Positions 16,658-25,443 of a stretch of 64,000 nucleotides of DNA are shown here, one piece after another. A program made the position numbers and the translations under genes. The stretch is from NCBI GenBank assembly GCA_934343915.1, contig CAKRIL010000005.1, positions 1-64,000 of the forward strand, read 5' to 3'. Position 1 is the first letter of the stretch; each line of letters starts with the position of its first letter. The notes under the pieces are model-generated. The model ran no database searches and was not told the origin of the DNA. It saw nothing but the letters and a program-made list of their open reading frames with translations. This DNA is from an uncultured Lachnospiraceae bacterium. GTDB taxonomy: Bacteria; Bacillota; Clostridia; Lachnospirales; Lachnospiraceae.

Positions 16658-18163
16658 ATGAATTTAAGACCAGAGGAAATCAGCTCAGTTATTAAGGAAC
16701 AGATTAAGCAGTATAAGTCTGAGCTTGAAGTGTCTGATGTCGGAACCGTAATTCAGGTCGCAGACGGTATTGCCCGTGTCCATGGACTGGCAAAGGCAAT
16801 GCAGGGCGAACTTTTGGAATTCCCGGGAGATGTATACGGCATGGTTCTCAACCTTGAGGAGGACAATGTCGGTGTCGTTCTTCTTGGTGACAACAAGAGC
16901 ATCAACGAGGGCGATACTGTTAAGACAACGGGACGAGTTGTTGAGGTTCCGGTCGGTGATGTAATGCTCGGACGAGTAGTTAATGCTCTCGGACAGCCTA
17001 TCGACGGAAAGGGACCTATTCAGACAGACAAATATAGAAAGATTGAGAGAGTCGCATCAGGTGTTATTGCAAGAAAGTCGGTCGACACTCCGCTCCAGAC
17101 AGGTATCAAGGCTATCGATGCCATGGTTCCTATCGGAAGAGGTCAGCGTGAGCTTATCATCGGAGACCGTCAGACAGGTAAGACTGCTATTGCGATTGAT
17201 ACCATTATCAATCAGAAGGGACAGGGTGTGTACTGTATCTATGTTGCAATAGGACAGAAGGCATCAACTGTTGCCAATATCGTTAAGACACTTGAGGAGT
17301 ATGGCGCAATGGATTATACGACAATCGTAGCATCCACAGCCAGTGAGCTTGCTCCTCTTCAGTATATAGCTCCATATGCGGGCTGTGCAATCGGTGAGGA
17401 GTGGATGGAAGCAGGCAGGGATGTACTTGTAGTATATGATGACTTGAGTAAGCATGCTGCCGCATACCGTACACTTTCCTTACTCCTTAAGAGACCGCCG
17501 GGACGTGAGGCTTATCCGGGAGATGTATTCTATCTGCATTCAAGACTTCTTGAGAGAGCAGCAAGACTTTCGGATGAACTCGGAGGAGGTTCTCTTACGG
17601 CACTTCCTATTATTGAAACTCAGGCAGGTGATGTATCTGCGTATATTCCTACCAATGTTATTTCAATCACGGATGGTCAGATATACTTAGAGACAGAGAT
17701 GTTCAACTCAGGTTTCCGTCCTGCAATCAATGCCGGTCTGTCGGTATCACGAGTTGGTGGTGCGGCACAGATTAAGGCTATCAAGAAGATTGCGGCGCCT
17801 ATCAGAACAGAGCTTGCACAGTACAGAGAGCTTGCAGCGTTCTCGCAGTTTGGTTCAGAGCTTGATGCCGATACCAAGGAGAAGCTTGCACAGGGCGAGA
17901 GAATCAAGGAAGTATTAAAGCAGCCACAGTATAAGCCGATGCCTGTTGAGTATCAGGTTATCATTATCTATGCTGTTACAAGAAAGTTCCTCATTGATAT
18001 ACCGACTGACGCAATCGGAAGATTCGAGACAGAGCTTTTCACTTTTATTGATACCAAGTATCCTCAGATACCTCAGACAATAAAAGAGACCAAGGTTATG
18101 TCCGAGGAGACAGAAAAAGAACTTGTTGACGCTATAAATGAGTTCAAGAAGCAGTTCCGATAA
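16658..18163 (+). CDS. atpA: ATP synthase F1 subunit alpha
   Basis: Alpha forms the F1 hexamer with beta and holds non-catalytic nucleotide sites. The 501-residue protein begins MNLRPEEISSVIKEQIKQY, has the P-loop GDRQTGKTAIA near residues 170-180, and the alpha-subunit signature region PGREAYPGDVFYLHSRLLERAA. GGAAGGTGCAAGAGCCTT precedes the ATG. Length and order are normal. Confidence 0.98.
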   Translation: MNLRPEEISSVIKEQIKQYKSELEVSDVGTVIQVADGIARVHGLAKAMQGELLEFPGDVYGMVLNLEEDNVGVVLLGDNKSINEGDTVKTTGRVVEVPVGDVMLGRVVNALGQPIDGKGPIQTDKYRKIERVASGVIARKSVDTPLQTGIKAIDAMVPIGRGQRELIIGDRQTGKTAIAIDTIINQKGQGVYCIYVAIGQKASTVANIVKTLEEYGAMDYTTIVASTASELAPLQYIAPYAGCAIGEEWMEAGRDVLVVYDDLSKHAAAYRTLSLLLKRPPGREAYPGDVFYLHSRLLERAARLSDELGGGSLTALPIIETQAGDVSAYIPTNVISITDGQIYLETEMFNSGFRPAINAGLSVSRVGGAAQIKAIKKIAAPIRTELAQYRELAAFSQFGSELDADTKEKLAQGERIKEVLKQPQYKPMPVEYQVIIIYAVTRKFLIDIPTDAIGRFETELFTFIDTKYPQIPQTIKETKVMSEETEKELVDAINEFKKQFR

Positions 18164-18180
18164 GATAGGAGGTCATCGGT

Positions 18181-19053
18181 ATGGCATCAATGAGAGATAT
18201 AAAAAGGCGTAAGGAGAGCATTCAGAGCACGGGTCAGATTACCAAGGCCATGAAGCTTGTCGCTACGGTTAAGCTCCAAAAAGCCAGAAGCAGGGCAGAG
18301 AATTCCAAGCCGTATTTTGATGCTATGTACAAGGCAGTTTCCACGATGATTGCAAGAAGTGGTTCCATAAACCACAGATTCCTTAAGAATTCCGGTGACG
18401 GCAAGAAGGCGGTTATCATGATAACCTCCAACAGAGGTCTCGCGGGCGGATATAACACTAATATCATCAAGCAGGTTATGACCTGCGGCATTGACAAGAA
18501 GGATATGCTTGTATATTCGATAGGACGCAAGGGAAAGGATTATCTTGCAAGAAGAGGTTACGACATTAAGGCAGATTATTCGGATGTCATCAATGAGCCC
18601 ATGTACAGAGATGCTATGGATATAGCCCAGAATGTGCTTGATGCTTATACCACGGGAGAAATAAGTGAAATCTATCTTGCGTATACATCCTTTGTAAATA
18701 CCGTGAGCCAGGTTCCGGTATTTATCAAGCTTCTTCCGATTAATCCTGATGACATACAGCTACAGGACGGGGAGGCAGAAGAGCTGTCAGACGGTTCGGT
18801 TATGGAGTATGAGCCGGAGGAGCAGGAGGCACTTGACATAATAATCCCTAAGTATGTAAGCAGCCTTATATATGGTGCGCTTGTGGAATCGGTTGCCAGC
18901 GAGAACGGTGCGCGTATGACCGCGATGGATAATGCGACAAGCAATGCGGACGAGATGATAGATGATCTGTCTCTTATGTATAACAGAGCAAGACAGGGCT
19001 CTATTACACAGGAGCTGACAGAGATTATCGCAGGAGCGAATGCGATCAGTTAA
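18181..19053 (+). CDS. atpG: ATP synthase F1 subunit gamma
   Basis: Gamma is the rotating shaft inside the F1 hexamer. The 290-residue protein starts MASMRDIKRRKESIQSTGQI with a long basic helix, contains ITSNRGLAGGYNTNI and ends with the typical helix ARQGSITQELTEIIAGANAI. The ATG has AGGAGGTCATCGGT upstream. Confidence 0.97.
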   Translation: MASMRDIKRRKESIQSTGQITKAMKLVATVKLQKARSRAENSKPYFDAMYKAVSTMIARSGSINHRFLKNSGDGKKAVIMITSNRGLAGGYNTNIIKQVMTCGIDKKDMLVYSIGRKGKDYLARRGYDIKADYSDVINEPMYRDAMDIAQNVLDAYTTGEISEIYLAYTSFVNTVSQVPVFIKLLPINPDDIQLQDGEAEELSDGSVMEYEPEEQEALDIIIPKYVSSLIYGALVESVASENGARMTAMDNATSNADEMIDDLSLMYNRARQGSITQELTEIIAGANAIS

Positions 19054-19078
19054 AAATAATTATAGAAGGAGAGACACA

Positions 19079-20473
19079 ATGGCCGAGAAAAACAAGGGTA
19101 AGATTACCCAGGTTATCAGTGCGGTGCTTGATATTAAGTTTCCTGACGGACACCTTCCGGAGATTCTTAATGCAATCACAATCGACCGAGGCAACGGGGA
19201 GAAGCTTACTGCGGAAGTGTCCCAGCATCTTGGTGATGACACCGTAAGATGTATTGCCATGGGTTCAACTGATGGTCTTGTCAGAGGAATGGAAGCTGTC
19301 GATACGGGAGCACCTATTTCAGTTCCTGTTGGCGAGAATACACTTGGACGAATTTTCAATGTCTTAGGTGAGGCGATTGACAATAAGCCGGCACCAACGG
19401 ACGTAACATATTTACCTATTCACAGAAAGGCACCTGCATTCGAGGAGCAGTCCACACAGACTGAGATTCTTGAGACAGGTATCAAGGTTGTAGACCTTCT
19501 CTGCCCTTATCAGAAGGGTGGTAAGATTGGTCTCTTCGGCGGTGCCGGAGTAGGTAAGACGGTTCTTATTCAGGAGCTTATCCGTAACATTGCAACAGAG
19601 CATGGCGGATATTCCGTATTCACCGGAGTTGGTGAGCGTACCAGAGAGGGAAATGACCTCTACCATGAGATGACGGAATCAGGCGTTATCAATAAGACTA
19701 CCATGGTATTCGGTCAGATGAATGAACCGCCTGGAGCGAGAATGAGAGTAGGTCTTACGGGACTTACAATGGCTGAGCATTTCCGTGATGAGGGTGGTAA
19801 GGATGTACTTCTCTTCATCGACAATATTTTCCGTTTTACACAGGCAGGTTCAGAGGTGTCAGCGCTTCTCGGACGTATGCCTTCAGCCGTAGGTTACCAG
19901 CCTACACTTCAGACGGAAATGGGTGCTCTTCAGGAGCGAATCACATCCACAAAAAACGGTTCCATCACATCCGTACAAGCTGTATATGTACCTGCGGATG
20001 ACCTTACGGACCCTGCACCTGCTAATACGTTCGCACATCTTGATGCAACTACGGTTCTTTCAAGAAGCATAGTTGAGCTTGGTATTTATCCGGCAGTTGA
20101 CCCTCTTGAGTCAACATCAAGAATACTTGACCCACGTATCGTAGGTGAGGAGCATTACAGAGTAGCAAGAGCCGTTCAGGAGATTCTTCAGAGATACAAG
20201 GAACTTCAGGATATCATTGCAATTCTTGGTATGGATGAGCTTTCAGAGGATGATAAGCTTGTCGTAGCAAGAGCAAGAAAGGTTCAGAGATTCCTCTCAC
20301 AGCCTTTCTTCGTTGCAGGACAGTTCACTGGTCTTGAGGGAAGATATGTTCCTGTTGCTGATACTATTCAGGGCTTTAAGGAGATTCTTGAAGGAAAGTA
20401 CGACGATATTCCAGAGAGCTATTTCCTGAACTGCGGTAGTATCGAGGATGTACTTGCCAAGGTTAATAAGTAA
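19079..20473 (+). CDS. atpD: ATP synthase F1 subunit beta, second copy
   Basis: This is the catalytic F1 subunit of the complete operon, 464 residues from the ATG at 19079, which has GAAGGAGAGACACA directly upstream; an in-frame codon at 19040 lies inside atpG and has no support. It contains GGAGVGKTVLIQELI, GERTREGNDLYHEM, LLFIDNIFRFTQAG and ALLGRMPSAVGYQPTL. It is clearly homologous to the beta subunit at 2-1243, yet differs throughout, for example in the tail and around residues 45-100. Confidence 0.98.
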   Translation: MAEKNKGKITQVISAVLDIKFPDGHLPEILNAITIDRGNGEKLTAEVSQHLGDDTVRCIAMGSTDGLVRGMEAVDTGAPISVPVGENTLGRIFNVLGEAIDNKPAPTDVTYLPIHRKAPAFEEQSTQTEILETGIKVVDLLCPYQKGGKIGLFGGAGVGKTVLIQELIRNIATEHGGYSVFTGVGERTREGNDLYHEMTESGVINKTTMVFGQMNEPPGARMRVGLTGLTMAEHFRDEGGKDVLLFIDNIFRFTQAGSEVSALLGRMPSAVGYQPTLQTEMGALQERITSTKNGSITSVQAVYVPADDLTDPAPANTFAHLDATTVLSRSIVELGIYPAVDPLESTSRILDPRIVGEEHYRVARAVQEILQRYKELQDIIAILGMDELSEDDKLVVARARKVQRFLSQPFFVAGQFTGLEGRYVPVADTIQGFKEILEGKYDDIPESYFLNCGSIEDVLAKVNK

Positions 20474-20492
20474 CCTGACGGGAGTTGATTAG

Positions 20493-20897
20493 ATGGCTGA
20501 GAAATTATTTGAACTTAAAATAATAACACCTGACAGAACCTTTTTTGCCGGTGACAGTGCTATGGTTGAGCTCAACACTACGGAGGGACAGGTCGGAATA
20601 TATGCTGACCATGCCCCGACAGCCATGATACTTGAGCCCGGAGTGGCACATATACATGATACAGAGGGCAATGTCAAGGCGGCAGCTCTTCATTCAGGCT
20701 TTATAGAGGTTGGAAAGAAGAGCGTCATGGTGCTCGCTGAGATTGCCGAGTGGCCGGATGAGATAGACATTAACCGTGCCAATGAGGCAAAAATCAGAGC
20801 AGAGAGAAGGCTGTCATCTCATGATGGTGAGATAGATGTTGCCAGAGCGGAATATGCGCTTAAGAGAGCACTCACAAGAATTGAATTAAAGGGCTGA
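20493..20897 (+). CDS. atpC: ATP synthase F1 subunit epsilon, second copy
   Basis: Epsilon is the small rotor subunit that can inhibit ATP hydrolysis. The 134-residue protein has the N-terminal sandwich (LKIITPDRTFFAGD, TTEGQVGIYADHAPTAMIL) and the C-terminal helical hairpin ending ALTRIELKG. It is the last gene of the second operon and is followed within ten bases by a strong hairpin terminator. Confidence 0.96.
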   Translation: MAEKLFELKIITPDRTFFAGDSAMVELNTTEGQVGIYADHAPTAMILEPGVAHIHDTEGNVKAAALHSGFIEVGKKSVMVLAEIAEWPDEIDINRANEAKIRAERRLSSHDGEIDVARAEYALKRALTRIELKG

Positions 20898-20906
20898 GCC
20901 TAAGAT

Positions 20907-20948
20907 GAAAAAGACCGTGGATTGTAAAAGCATAATCCACGGTCTTTT
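20907..20948. terminator. Bidirectional terminator between atpC and the PHP gene
   Basis: AAAGACCGTGGATT (from about 20909) pairs exactly with AATCCACGGTCTTT (ending about 20947), with A residues before and T residues after. It sits between two convergent genes and should work both ways. Confidence 0.9.
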
Positions 20949-20975
20949 GTTATATAATTATTTTCTGTTATATAA

Positions 20976-21779
20976 TTATTGGTGAGCACTTCTGTGTCTG
21001 TGTCTTCCGCGTATATGGTAGAGTACCTCGAGCCTGTTGTATACCCAGTAGCCGACAACGCCGAGCTTTTCTATGATGCGGCCGCGGTCGCGGTGCATGT
21101 TGGTGAACAACTGATAAGGCACATACGGTCTTTTTTTGCCCGTTGTGTCCTTGATTGCTGCTATAAGGTCGTCATTACAGCGGATTTCGCCTGGGAATTC
21201 AGTCCATGATGTTCCGATAACCTCAGGACGGTGAGTGTCTGTTCCGGCTGTCTGAGGCTTGTCAAGACGAAGCGCAAGCTCAAGGGCGGCTACGTTTGCC
21301 GAATGTTTTGCAACAGAATTATAGCTCTCGATAAAGTCGAATTTCTCAAGAAATTCGGGATGAAGTCTGCCGAAGCGCGTGTTCATGAAGGCGTAGTAGC
21401 CTGTGTCATAGGGGTGCGCAGGGCCGAGAATTCCACCTATCGAATGAACAAGCTTTTCCAGATGGACAATGGAAAGACCGCGTATTCCGATAAGACGTGC
21501 CTTCATGGTATCGGCTTTCTTTATGTGGTCGGGAAGAATAATAATTATATGACCACCATTACGGGTATCATATTCTATTCCTTTGAGGACGGTGAAACTA
21601 CCGATGGCACCGAGATCGTTCTTAACCTTTTGCCAATGTTCGTAGCCACGGTAAGAATTGTGGTCGGTGACGAGCATACCGTCAATTTCCTTGTTGATAA
21701 GTTCCGTTACATAATCCACAATTCCGACGCGGGCATCTATGGAGCCCTCATCAGTGTGGCAGTGCATGTCTATTTTCAT
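20976..21779 (-). CDS. PHP-domain metal-dependent phosphoesterase
   Basis: PHP proteins use a cluster of two or three metals to hydrolyse phosphoester bonds. Metal ligands are visible in order: HCH at residues 6-8 (KIDMHCHTDEG), LVTDHNSY, then a HPYDTG and a final GTDTHRP. The length of 267 residues fits the stand-alone family often annotated as a histidinol-phosphatase-like or nucleotide phosphodiesterase. The C-terminus is unusually basic and His-rich. GAGG stands five bases before the ATG. It is a single gene; the substrate is unknown. Confidence 0.8.
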   Translation of the reverse strand: MKIDMHCHTDEGSIDARVGIVDYVTELINKEIDGMLVTDHNSYRGYEHWQKVKNDLGAIGSFTVLKGIEYDTRNGGHIIIILPDHIKKADTMKARLIGIRGLSIVHLEKLVHSIGGILGPAHPYDTGYYAFMNTRFGRLHPEFLEKFDFIESYNSVAKHSANVAALELALRLDKPQTAGTDTHRPEVIGTSWTEFPGEIRCNDDLIAAIKDTTGKKRPYVPYQLFTNMHRDRGRIIEKLGVVGYWVYNRLEVLYHIRGRHRHRSAHQ

Positions 21780-21934
21780 ATATCCTCATTTCCGAAGCAT
21801 ATTTACGTTTCAATATTGTGAAATATTTGGAAGAGTCTTTAACAAATCTTAACCACATACAGTATAGTATCATGTCATCGGAATTTCAATGTGATTTTAT
21901 TGGAAAAGATAAGGGAAAGAAAGTATTTTTCATA

Positions 21935-21963
21935 TTTACATATAATAAATAATGTGATATATA
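21935..21963 (+). promoter_or_regulatory. Promoter of the riboswitch-P-type ATPase unit
   Basis: TTTACA (21935-21940), 17 bases and TATATA (21958-21963). The RNA start would fall near 21970, just before the first paired base of the riboswitch at 21975. The 195 bases between the PHP gene and this unit otherwise show nothing I recognise. Confidence 0.6.
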
Positions 21964-21974
21964 TGATGTCAGAT

Positions 21975-22073
21975 ACAAAAAGGGAGTAGTTACATGTTAT
22001 CATGTTACAGTCCTCGTCAGTACGGCATATGCCCGGGGGCTGTGGAACGAAATCGTTGAACAAGACTTTTTGT
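21975..22073 (+). ncRNA. yybP-ykoY (manganese) riboswitch aptamer, predicted
   Basis: Seen: ACAAAAA (21975-21981) pairs with TTTTTGT (22067-22073) as the closing helix P1; right after it stands GGGAGTAG (21982-21989) and just before the 3' strand stands ACAAGAC, matching the two conserved ends of the yybP-ykoY family as I know it. The interior has CGTCAGTACGGC and GCCCGG. Known: this class senses Mn2+ and often sits before P-type cation ATPases, as in Lactococcus yoaB. Here the P1 3' strand is also the left arm of a terminator, so Mn2+ binding should favour read-through. No covariance search was run. Confidence 0.75.
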
Positions 22074-22107
22074 GTGCGCTTTTTGCGTACACAGGAGGTC
22101 TTTTTTT
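22064..22107 (+). terminator. Riboswitch expression-platform terminator
   Basis: GACTTTTTGTGTGCGC (22064-22079) pairs with GCGTACACAGGAGGTC (22085-22100) using several G-U pairs, followed by seven T (22101-22107). Its left arm overlaps the 3' side of riboswitch helix P1, so the two structures exclude each other. Confidence 0.8.
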
Positions 22108-22123
22108 AATTCACACGGTTAGA

Positions 22124-22414
22124 GTGTCAAAACATGCTGCTTTATTTTAGAAGTGTATATCATGTTATATATATGCATATCAGCTCCGTTGTACGAAGCA
22201 AGATGTTCTAAGGACTCTGAGAAATTTTCTTCTGCTTCCGCCACCGTTGCAAAATCAGTCCTCCATGGCTGTTTGCAACTCAGCCGGCATCCATGCCGCC
22301 TGTGGCTGTAAGGTAAACAGAGTCCTAAGAACAACTAAGCTTCTCCCAAAAGTCGTGATATGCATAAATATAACATGATATACACAATCAAGCTAATATA
22401 GCATGTTTTGACAC
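22124..22414. repeat. Palindromic element family B, full copy inside the ATPase leader
   Basis: The element has perfect 15-base terminal inverted repeats (22124-22138 and 22400-22414). The inner sequence also pairs over long stretches (about 22150-22220 with 22310-22385), so the whole forms a giant hairpin with two small inner hairpins. A related copy lies at 41271-41582 and a 3' fragment at 40374-40427. No protein gene is inside. It separates the riboswitch terminator from the ATPase start codon. Confidence 0.85.
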
Positions 22415-22445
22415 TGCAAATTTGTTATCAAAAGGAGGATTATGT

Positions 22446-25070
22446 ATGGGTGCAGAGAAGGATTTTTACAGGATGAGTGTGAGGGAGCTGTACGAGGCGG
22501 CGGGCGGCAGCGAGAGCGGTCTTACGCCGGAGGAGGCAGCAAGGCGTCTGGAGGAAAAAGGAAGGAATGTCCTGCGTGAGGAGAAGAGAAAGAGTATACC
22601 TGCCGTGTTCTTCGGGCAGTTCGCTGACCTTCTGGTCATCATTCTGATTGTTGCGGCGGTGATTTCCATGGTGTCCGGAAATGTTGAGAGCACAATAGTT
22701 ATATTTGCGGTAATTATTATGAATGCCGTGCTCGGAACCGTGCAGTATATTAAGGCGGAGAAGTCGCTTGCGTCACTTAAGTCACTGTCGTCGCCGCATG
22801 CCAAGGTATTAAGGGGAGGAAAAAAGCTTGAAATACCCTCTGAGGAGATTGTTCCCGGGGATATGCTTCTTCTCGAAGCCGGGGATATGGTAGGTGCGGA
22901 CGGAAGAATCGTAGCAAATTATTCGCTTCAGGTGAATGAAAGTGCGCTCACGGGCGAATCAACCAATGTCGATAAGACGGATGCTGTGATTGATAATGAA
23001 GCGGCGCTTGCCGACAGAATCAATATGGTATATTCGGGAAGCCTTGTGACCTACGGAAGAGCGAAGGTGCTCGTCACGGCGACGGGCATGGATACTGAGA
23101 TGGGAAAAATCGCAGGACTTATGAATGCGACCAGGGAGAAAAAGACACCGCTACAGGTGAGCCTTGACGACTTCGGAAAAAAGCTTGCAGCAGGAATAAT
23201 GGTAATATCGGTAATTGTGTTTGCACTGAGAATTTTTCAGCATGAGCCGGTTCTTGATTCACTTATGTTCGCGGTGGCACTCGCCGTCGCCGCAATTCCT
23301 GAGGCACTAGGCTCCATAGTCACCATTGTACAGGCGATGGGAACGAGAAAGATGGCGGAGGACAATGCGATTATGAAGGAATTGTCGGCGGTTGAGAGCC
23401 TCGGCTGTGTATCCGTCATATGCTCCGATAAGACAGGAACGCTCACTCAGAATAAGATGACGGTCAAAGATGTATTTATTGACGGACATGTAATCAGACC
23501 CGAGGAGCTTGACATAAGAAAGAGCCTGCACAGATACCTTCTGTACACGGCAATACTTGACAATGATTCCACAATATACGGCGGGGTCGGAATAGGCGAC
23601 CCTACGGAATACTGTCTGCTCACAATGGCACAGAATGCAGGGCTTACAAGGGCGGGAATTACCGAGGAGGACATAAGAAGCATGATGCCGCGTCTTGAGG
23701 AGCTGCCATTTGACTCGGACAGAAAGCTTATGAGCACCAAGTACAGAATTCATGGCGTGCCTACGGTGCTGACCAAAGGTGCGGTGGACGTGCTTATTGC
23801 GAGGTGTATTAACATTGCGACAGAGGACGGGGTAAGACCTATAACTGCTGCTGATAAGAACAGGATAATGCTTGCCAATCAGAATTTTTCGGAAAACGGG
23901 CTCAGAGTGCTCGCGTTTGCATACAGGGAGGTGGATGAGAGGTACACGCTCTCGATTCAGAGTGAGGATGCGTATACCTTCATAGGTCTTGTGTCAATGG
24001 TTGACCCGCCGCGTGAGGAATCGGGGGAAGCCGTTAAGGCGGCGAAGGGAGCAGGTATCAGAACGGTCATGATTACGGGCGACCATAAGGTAACGGCACA
24101 GGCGATAGCACGTCAGATTGGTATTTTTGATGAAGGTGACATTGCACTTACGGGGCAGGAGCTTGACGCGATGAACGACGAAAAGCTTGATGGGATGCTT
24201 GAGAATGTGTCGGTGTATGCGAGAGTGTCGCCGGAAAATAAGATAAGGATTGTGGATGCATGGCAGAGAAAGGGGAGGATAGTTGCAATGACGGGGGACG
24301 GTGTGAATGATGCCCCGGCACTTAAGAAGGCGGACATAGGTGTGGCGATGGGCATTACCGGAACTGAAGTCTCGAAGGATGCCGCCGCAATGATTCTTGC
24401 CGACGATAATTTTGCAACTATAATCAAGGCTGTACTGAACGGGCGGAACGTGTACAGGAATATAAGGAACGCGATTTTATTTCTGCTGTCAGGAAATATG
24501 GCTGCGATAATAAGTGTGCTTATCTGCTCGATAGCGGCACTGCCGGCTCCGTTCGCCCCGGTGCATCTGTTGTTTATCAATCTGCTCACGGATTCGCTTC
24601 CGGCACTTGCAATAGGAATGGAGGCATCTGATGCCACACTTTTAAATGATAAGCCGAGAAATCCAAAGAAGGGAATACTTACAAAGGCTTTCTGTACAAG
24701 ACTTTTTGAGTATGGTATATTGATATCAGCAGCAGTTATGTGTGCATTCTGCATAGGGCTTGCAACGGATGCGGCGACGGCAAGCACGATGGCGTTCGCA
24801 GCTCTTACGCTGGCACGTCTGTTCCACGGCTTTAACTGCCGCAGTGACAAGTCTCTTGCAGGTATCGGAATAATGAGCAACAAGTGGAGCGTGGGGGCGT
24901 TCCTGCTTGGCGTGCTGCTTCTTGCGGCAGTGCTTTTGGTTCCGGCACTTTCGGGACTGTTCGAGGTGAGCAGACTTAGTATGGTGCAGTTAGCACAGCT
25001 TGTGGGGCTTGCGGCGGCACCGACGGTGGTTGTCCAGCTTGTGAGAATGATAAAGCGCACGGAGCCTTGA
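22446..25070 (+). CDS. P-type cation-translocating ATPase (Ca2+/Mn2+-type)
   Basis: This 874-residue membrane pump belongs to the P2-type group of Ca2+/Mn2+ ATPases. It has an N-terminal cation-ATPase domain (MSVRELYEAAGG), the ALTGEST-type actuator motif, the phosphorylation site SDKTGTLTQNK near residue 328, TGDGVNDAPALKKADIG near residue 615 and six C-terminal hydrophobic segments. The membrane motif AAIPEALGSIV resembles the PEGL/PEAL of this group. The ATG at 22446 has AAAGGAGG seven bases upstream. The Mn2+ riboswitch upstream suggests a role in Mn2+ (or Ca2+) efflux. The coding region is somewhat richer in GC and rare GTG/GCG codons than its neighbours. Confidence 0.92.
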   Translation: MGAEKDFYRMSVRELYEAAGGSESGLTPEEAARRLEEKGRNVLREEKRKSIPAVFFGQFADLLVIILIVAAVISMVSGNVESTIVIFAVIIMNAVLGTVQYIKAEKSLASLKSLSSPHAKVLRGGKKLEIPSEEIVPGDMLLLEAGDMVGADGRIVANYSLQVNESALTGESTNVDKTDAVIDNEAALADRINMVYSGSLVTYGRAKVLVTATGMDTEMGKIAGLMNATREKKTPLQVSLDDFGKKLAAGIMVISVIVFALRIFQHEPVLDSLMFAVALAVAAIPEALGSIVTIVQAMGTRKMAEDNAIMKELSAVESLGCVSVICSDKTGTLTQNKMTVKDVFIDGHVIRPEELDIRKSLHRYLLYTAILDNDSTIYGGVGIGDPTEYCLLTMAQNAGLTRAGITEEDIRSMMPRLEELPFDSDRKLMSTKYRIHGVPTVLTKGAVDVLIARCINIATEDGVRPITAADKNRIMLANQNFSENGLRVLAFAYREVDERYTLSIQSEDAYTFIGLVSMVDPPREESGEAVKAAKGAGIRTVMITGDHKVTAQAIARQIGIFDEGDIALTGQELDAMNDEKLDGMLENVSVYARVSPENKIRIVDAWQRKGRIVAMTGDGVNDAPALKKADIGVAMGITGTEVSKDAAAMILADDNFATIIKAVLNGRNVYRNIRNAILFLLSGNMAAIISVLICSIAALPAPFAPVHLLFINLLTDSLPALAIGMEASDATLLNDKPRNPKKGILTKAFCTRLFEYGILISAAVMCAFCIGLATDAATASTMAFAALTLARLFHGFNCRSDKSLAGIGIMSNKWSVGAFLLGVLLLAAVLLVPALSGLFEVSRLSMVQLAQLVGLAAAPTVVVQLVRMIKRTEP

Positions 25071-25168
25071 TTACGATACGTTTGAGGATGTGATTCTGCC
25101 GGGATATAATTCGTGTGAGGCAGAGAATTTGTATCAAAAAATAGAAATGCAATGAACAAGTTTAATAA

Positions 25169-25197
25169 TTGCCTAAATCCAAGAAATAATGTATAAT
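25169..25197 (+). promoter_or_regulatory. Promoter of pfkA
   Basis: TTGCCT (25169-25174), 17 bases and TATAAT (25192-25197). The predicted leader before pfkA is about 240 bases and holds the long hairpin at 25220-25410. The stretch 25071-25168 after the P-type ATPase shows no clear terminator or gene. Confidence 0.6.
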
Positions 25198-25219
25198 AAA
25201 TCATGTTATTAAATCAGGA

Positions 25220-25410
25220 ATTGCAAAATTGTGGATGGACGTACACAGTTGAGTAACTTTTATATATTGCAAGTCAGGTACTTTGCAGCCATCGGCGTTT
25301 ATCAGCTGTATTTTAGCTGATTATGCGCCGCTATGTGATGCAACGTAGCGGGAGCGTGCCTGACGGTAATATATAAAAGTTACTCAACGTCCGGTATGGC
25401 AATTTTGTAA
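25220..25410. repeat. Long palindromic element (family C) in the pfkA leader
   Basis: GTTGAGTAACTTTTATATAT (from 25248) is matched by its inverted copy ending at 25388, and the pairing continues outward (TTGCAAAATTG near 25220 with CAATTTTGTAA near 25400) and inward (GTCAGGTAC with GTGCCTGAC). A small hairpin ATCAGCT/AGCTGAT sits at the top near 25300-25322. No protein gene fits inside. It is either a MITE-like insertion or a structured leader controlling pfkA; only one copy is in the window. Confidence 0.7.
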
Positions 25411-25443
25411 TTGTTATTAACACACGAAAGGAAGGTTACACGT

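Noticed and set aside
24113..25204. 363-codon open frame on the minus strand opposite the P-type ATPase gene
   Set aside because: It is the mirror frame of a well-conserved gene, has a low-complexity Ser/Ala/Ile composition and no ribosome site or family features.
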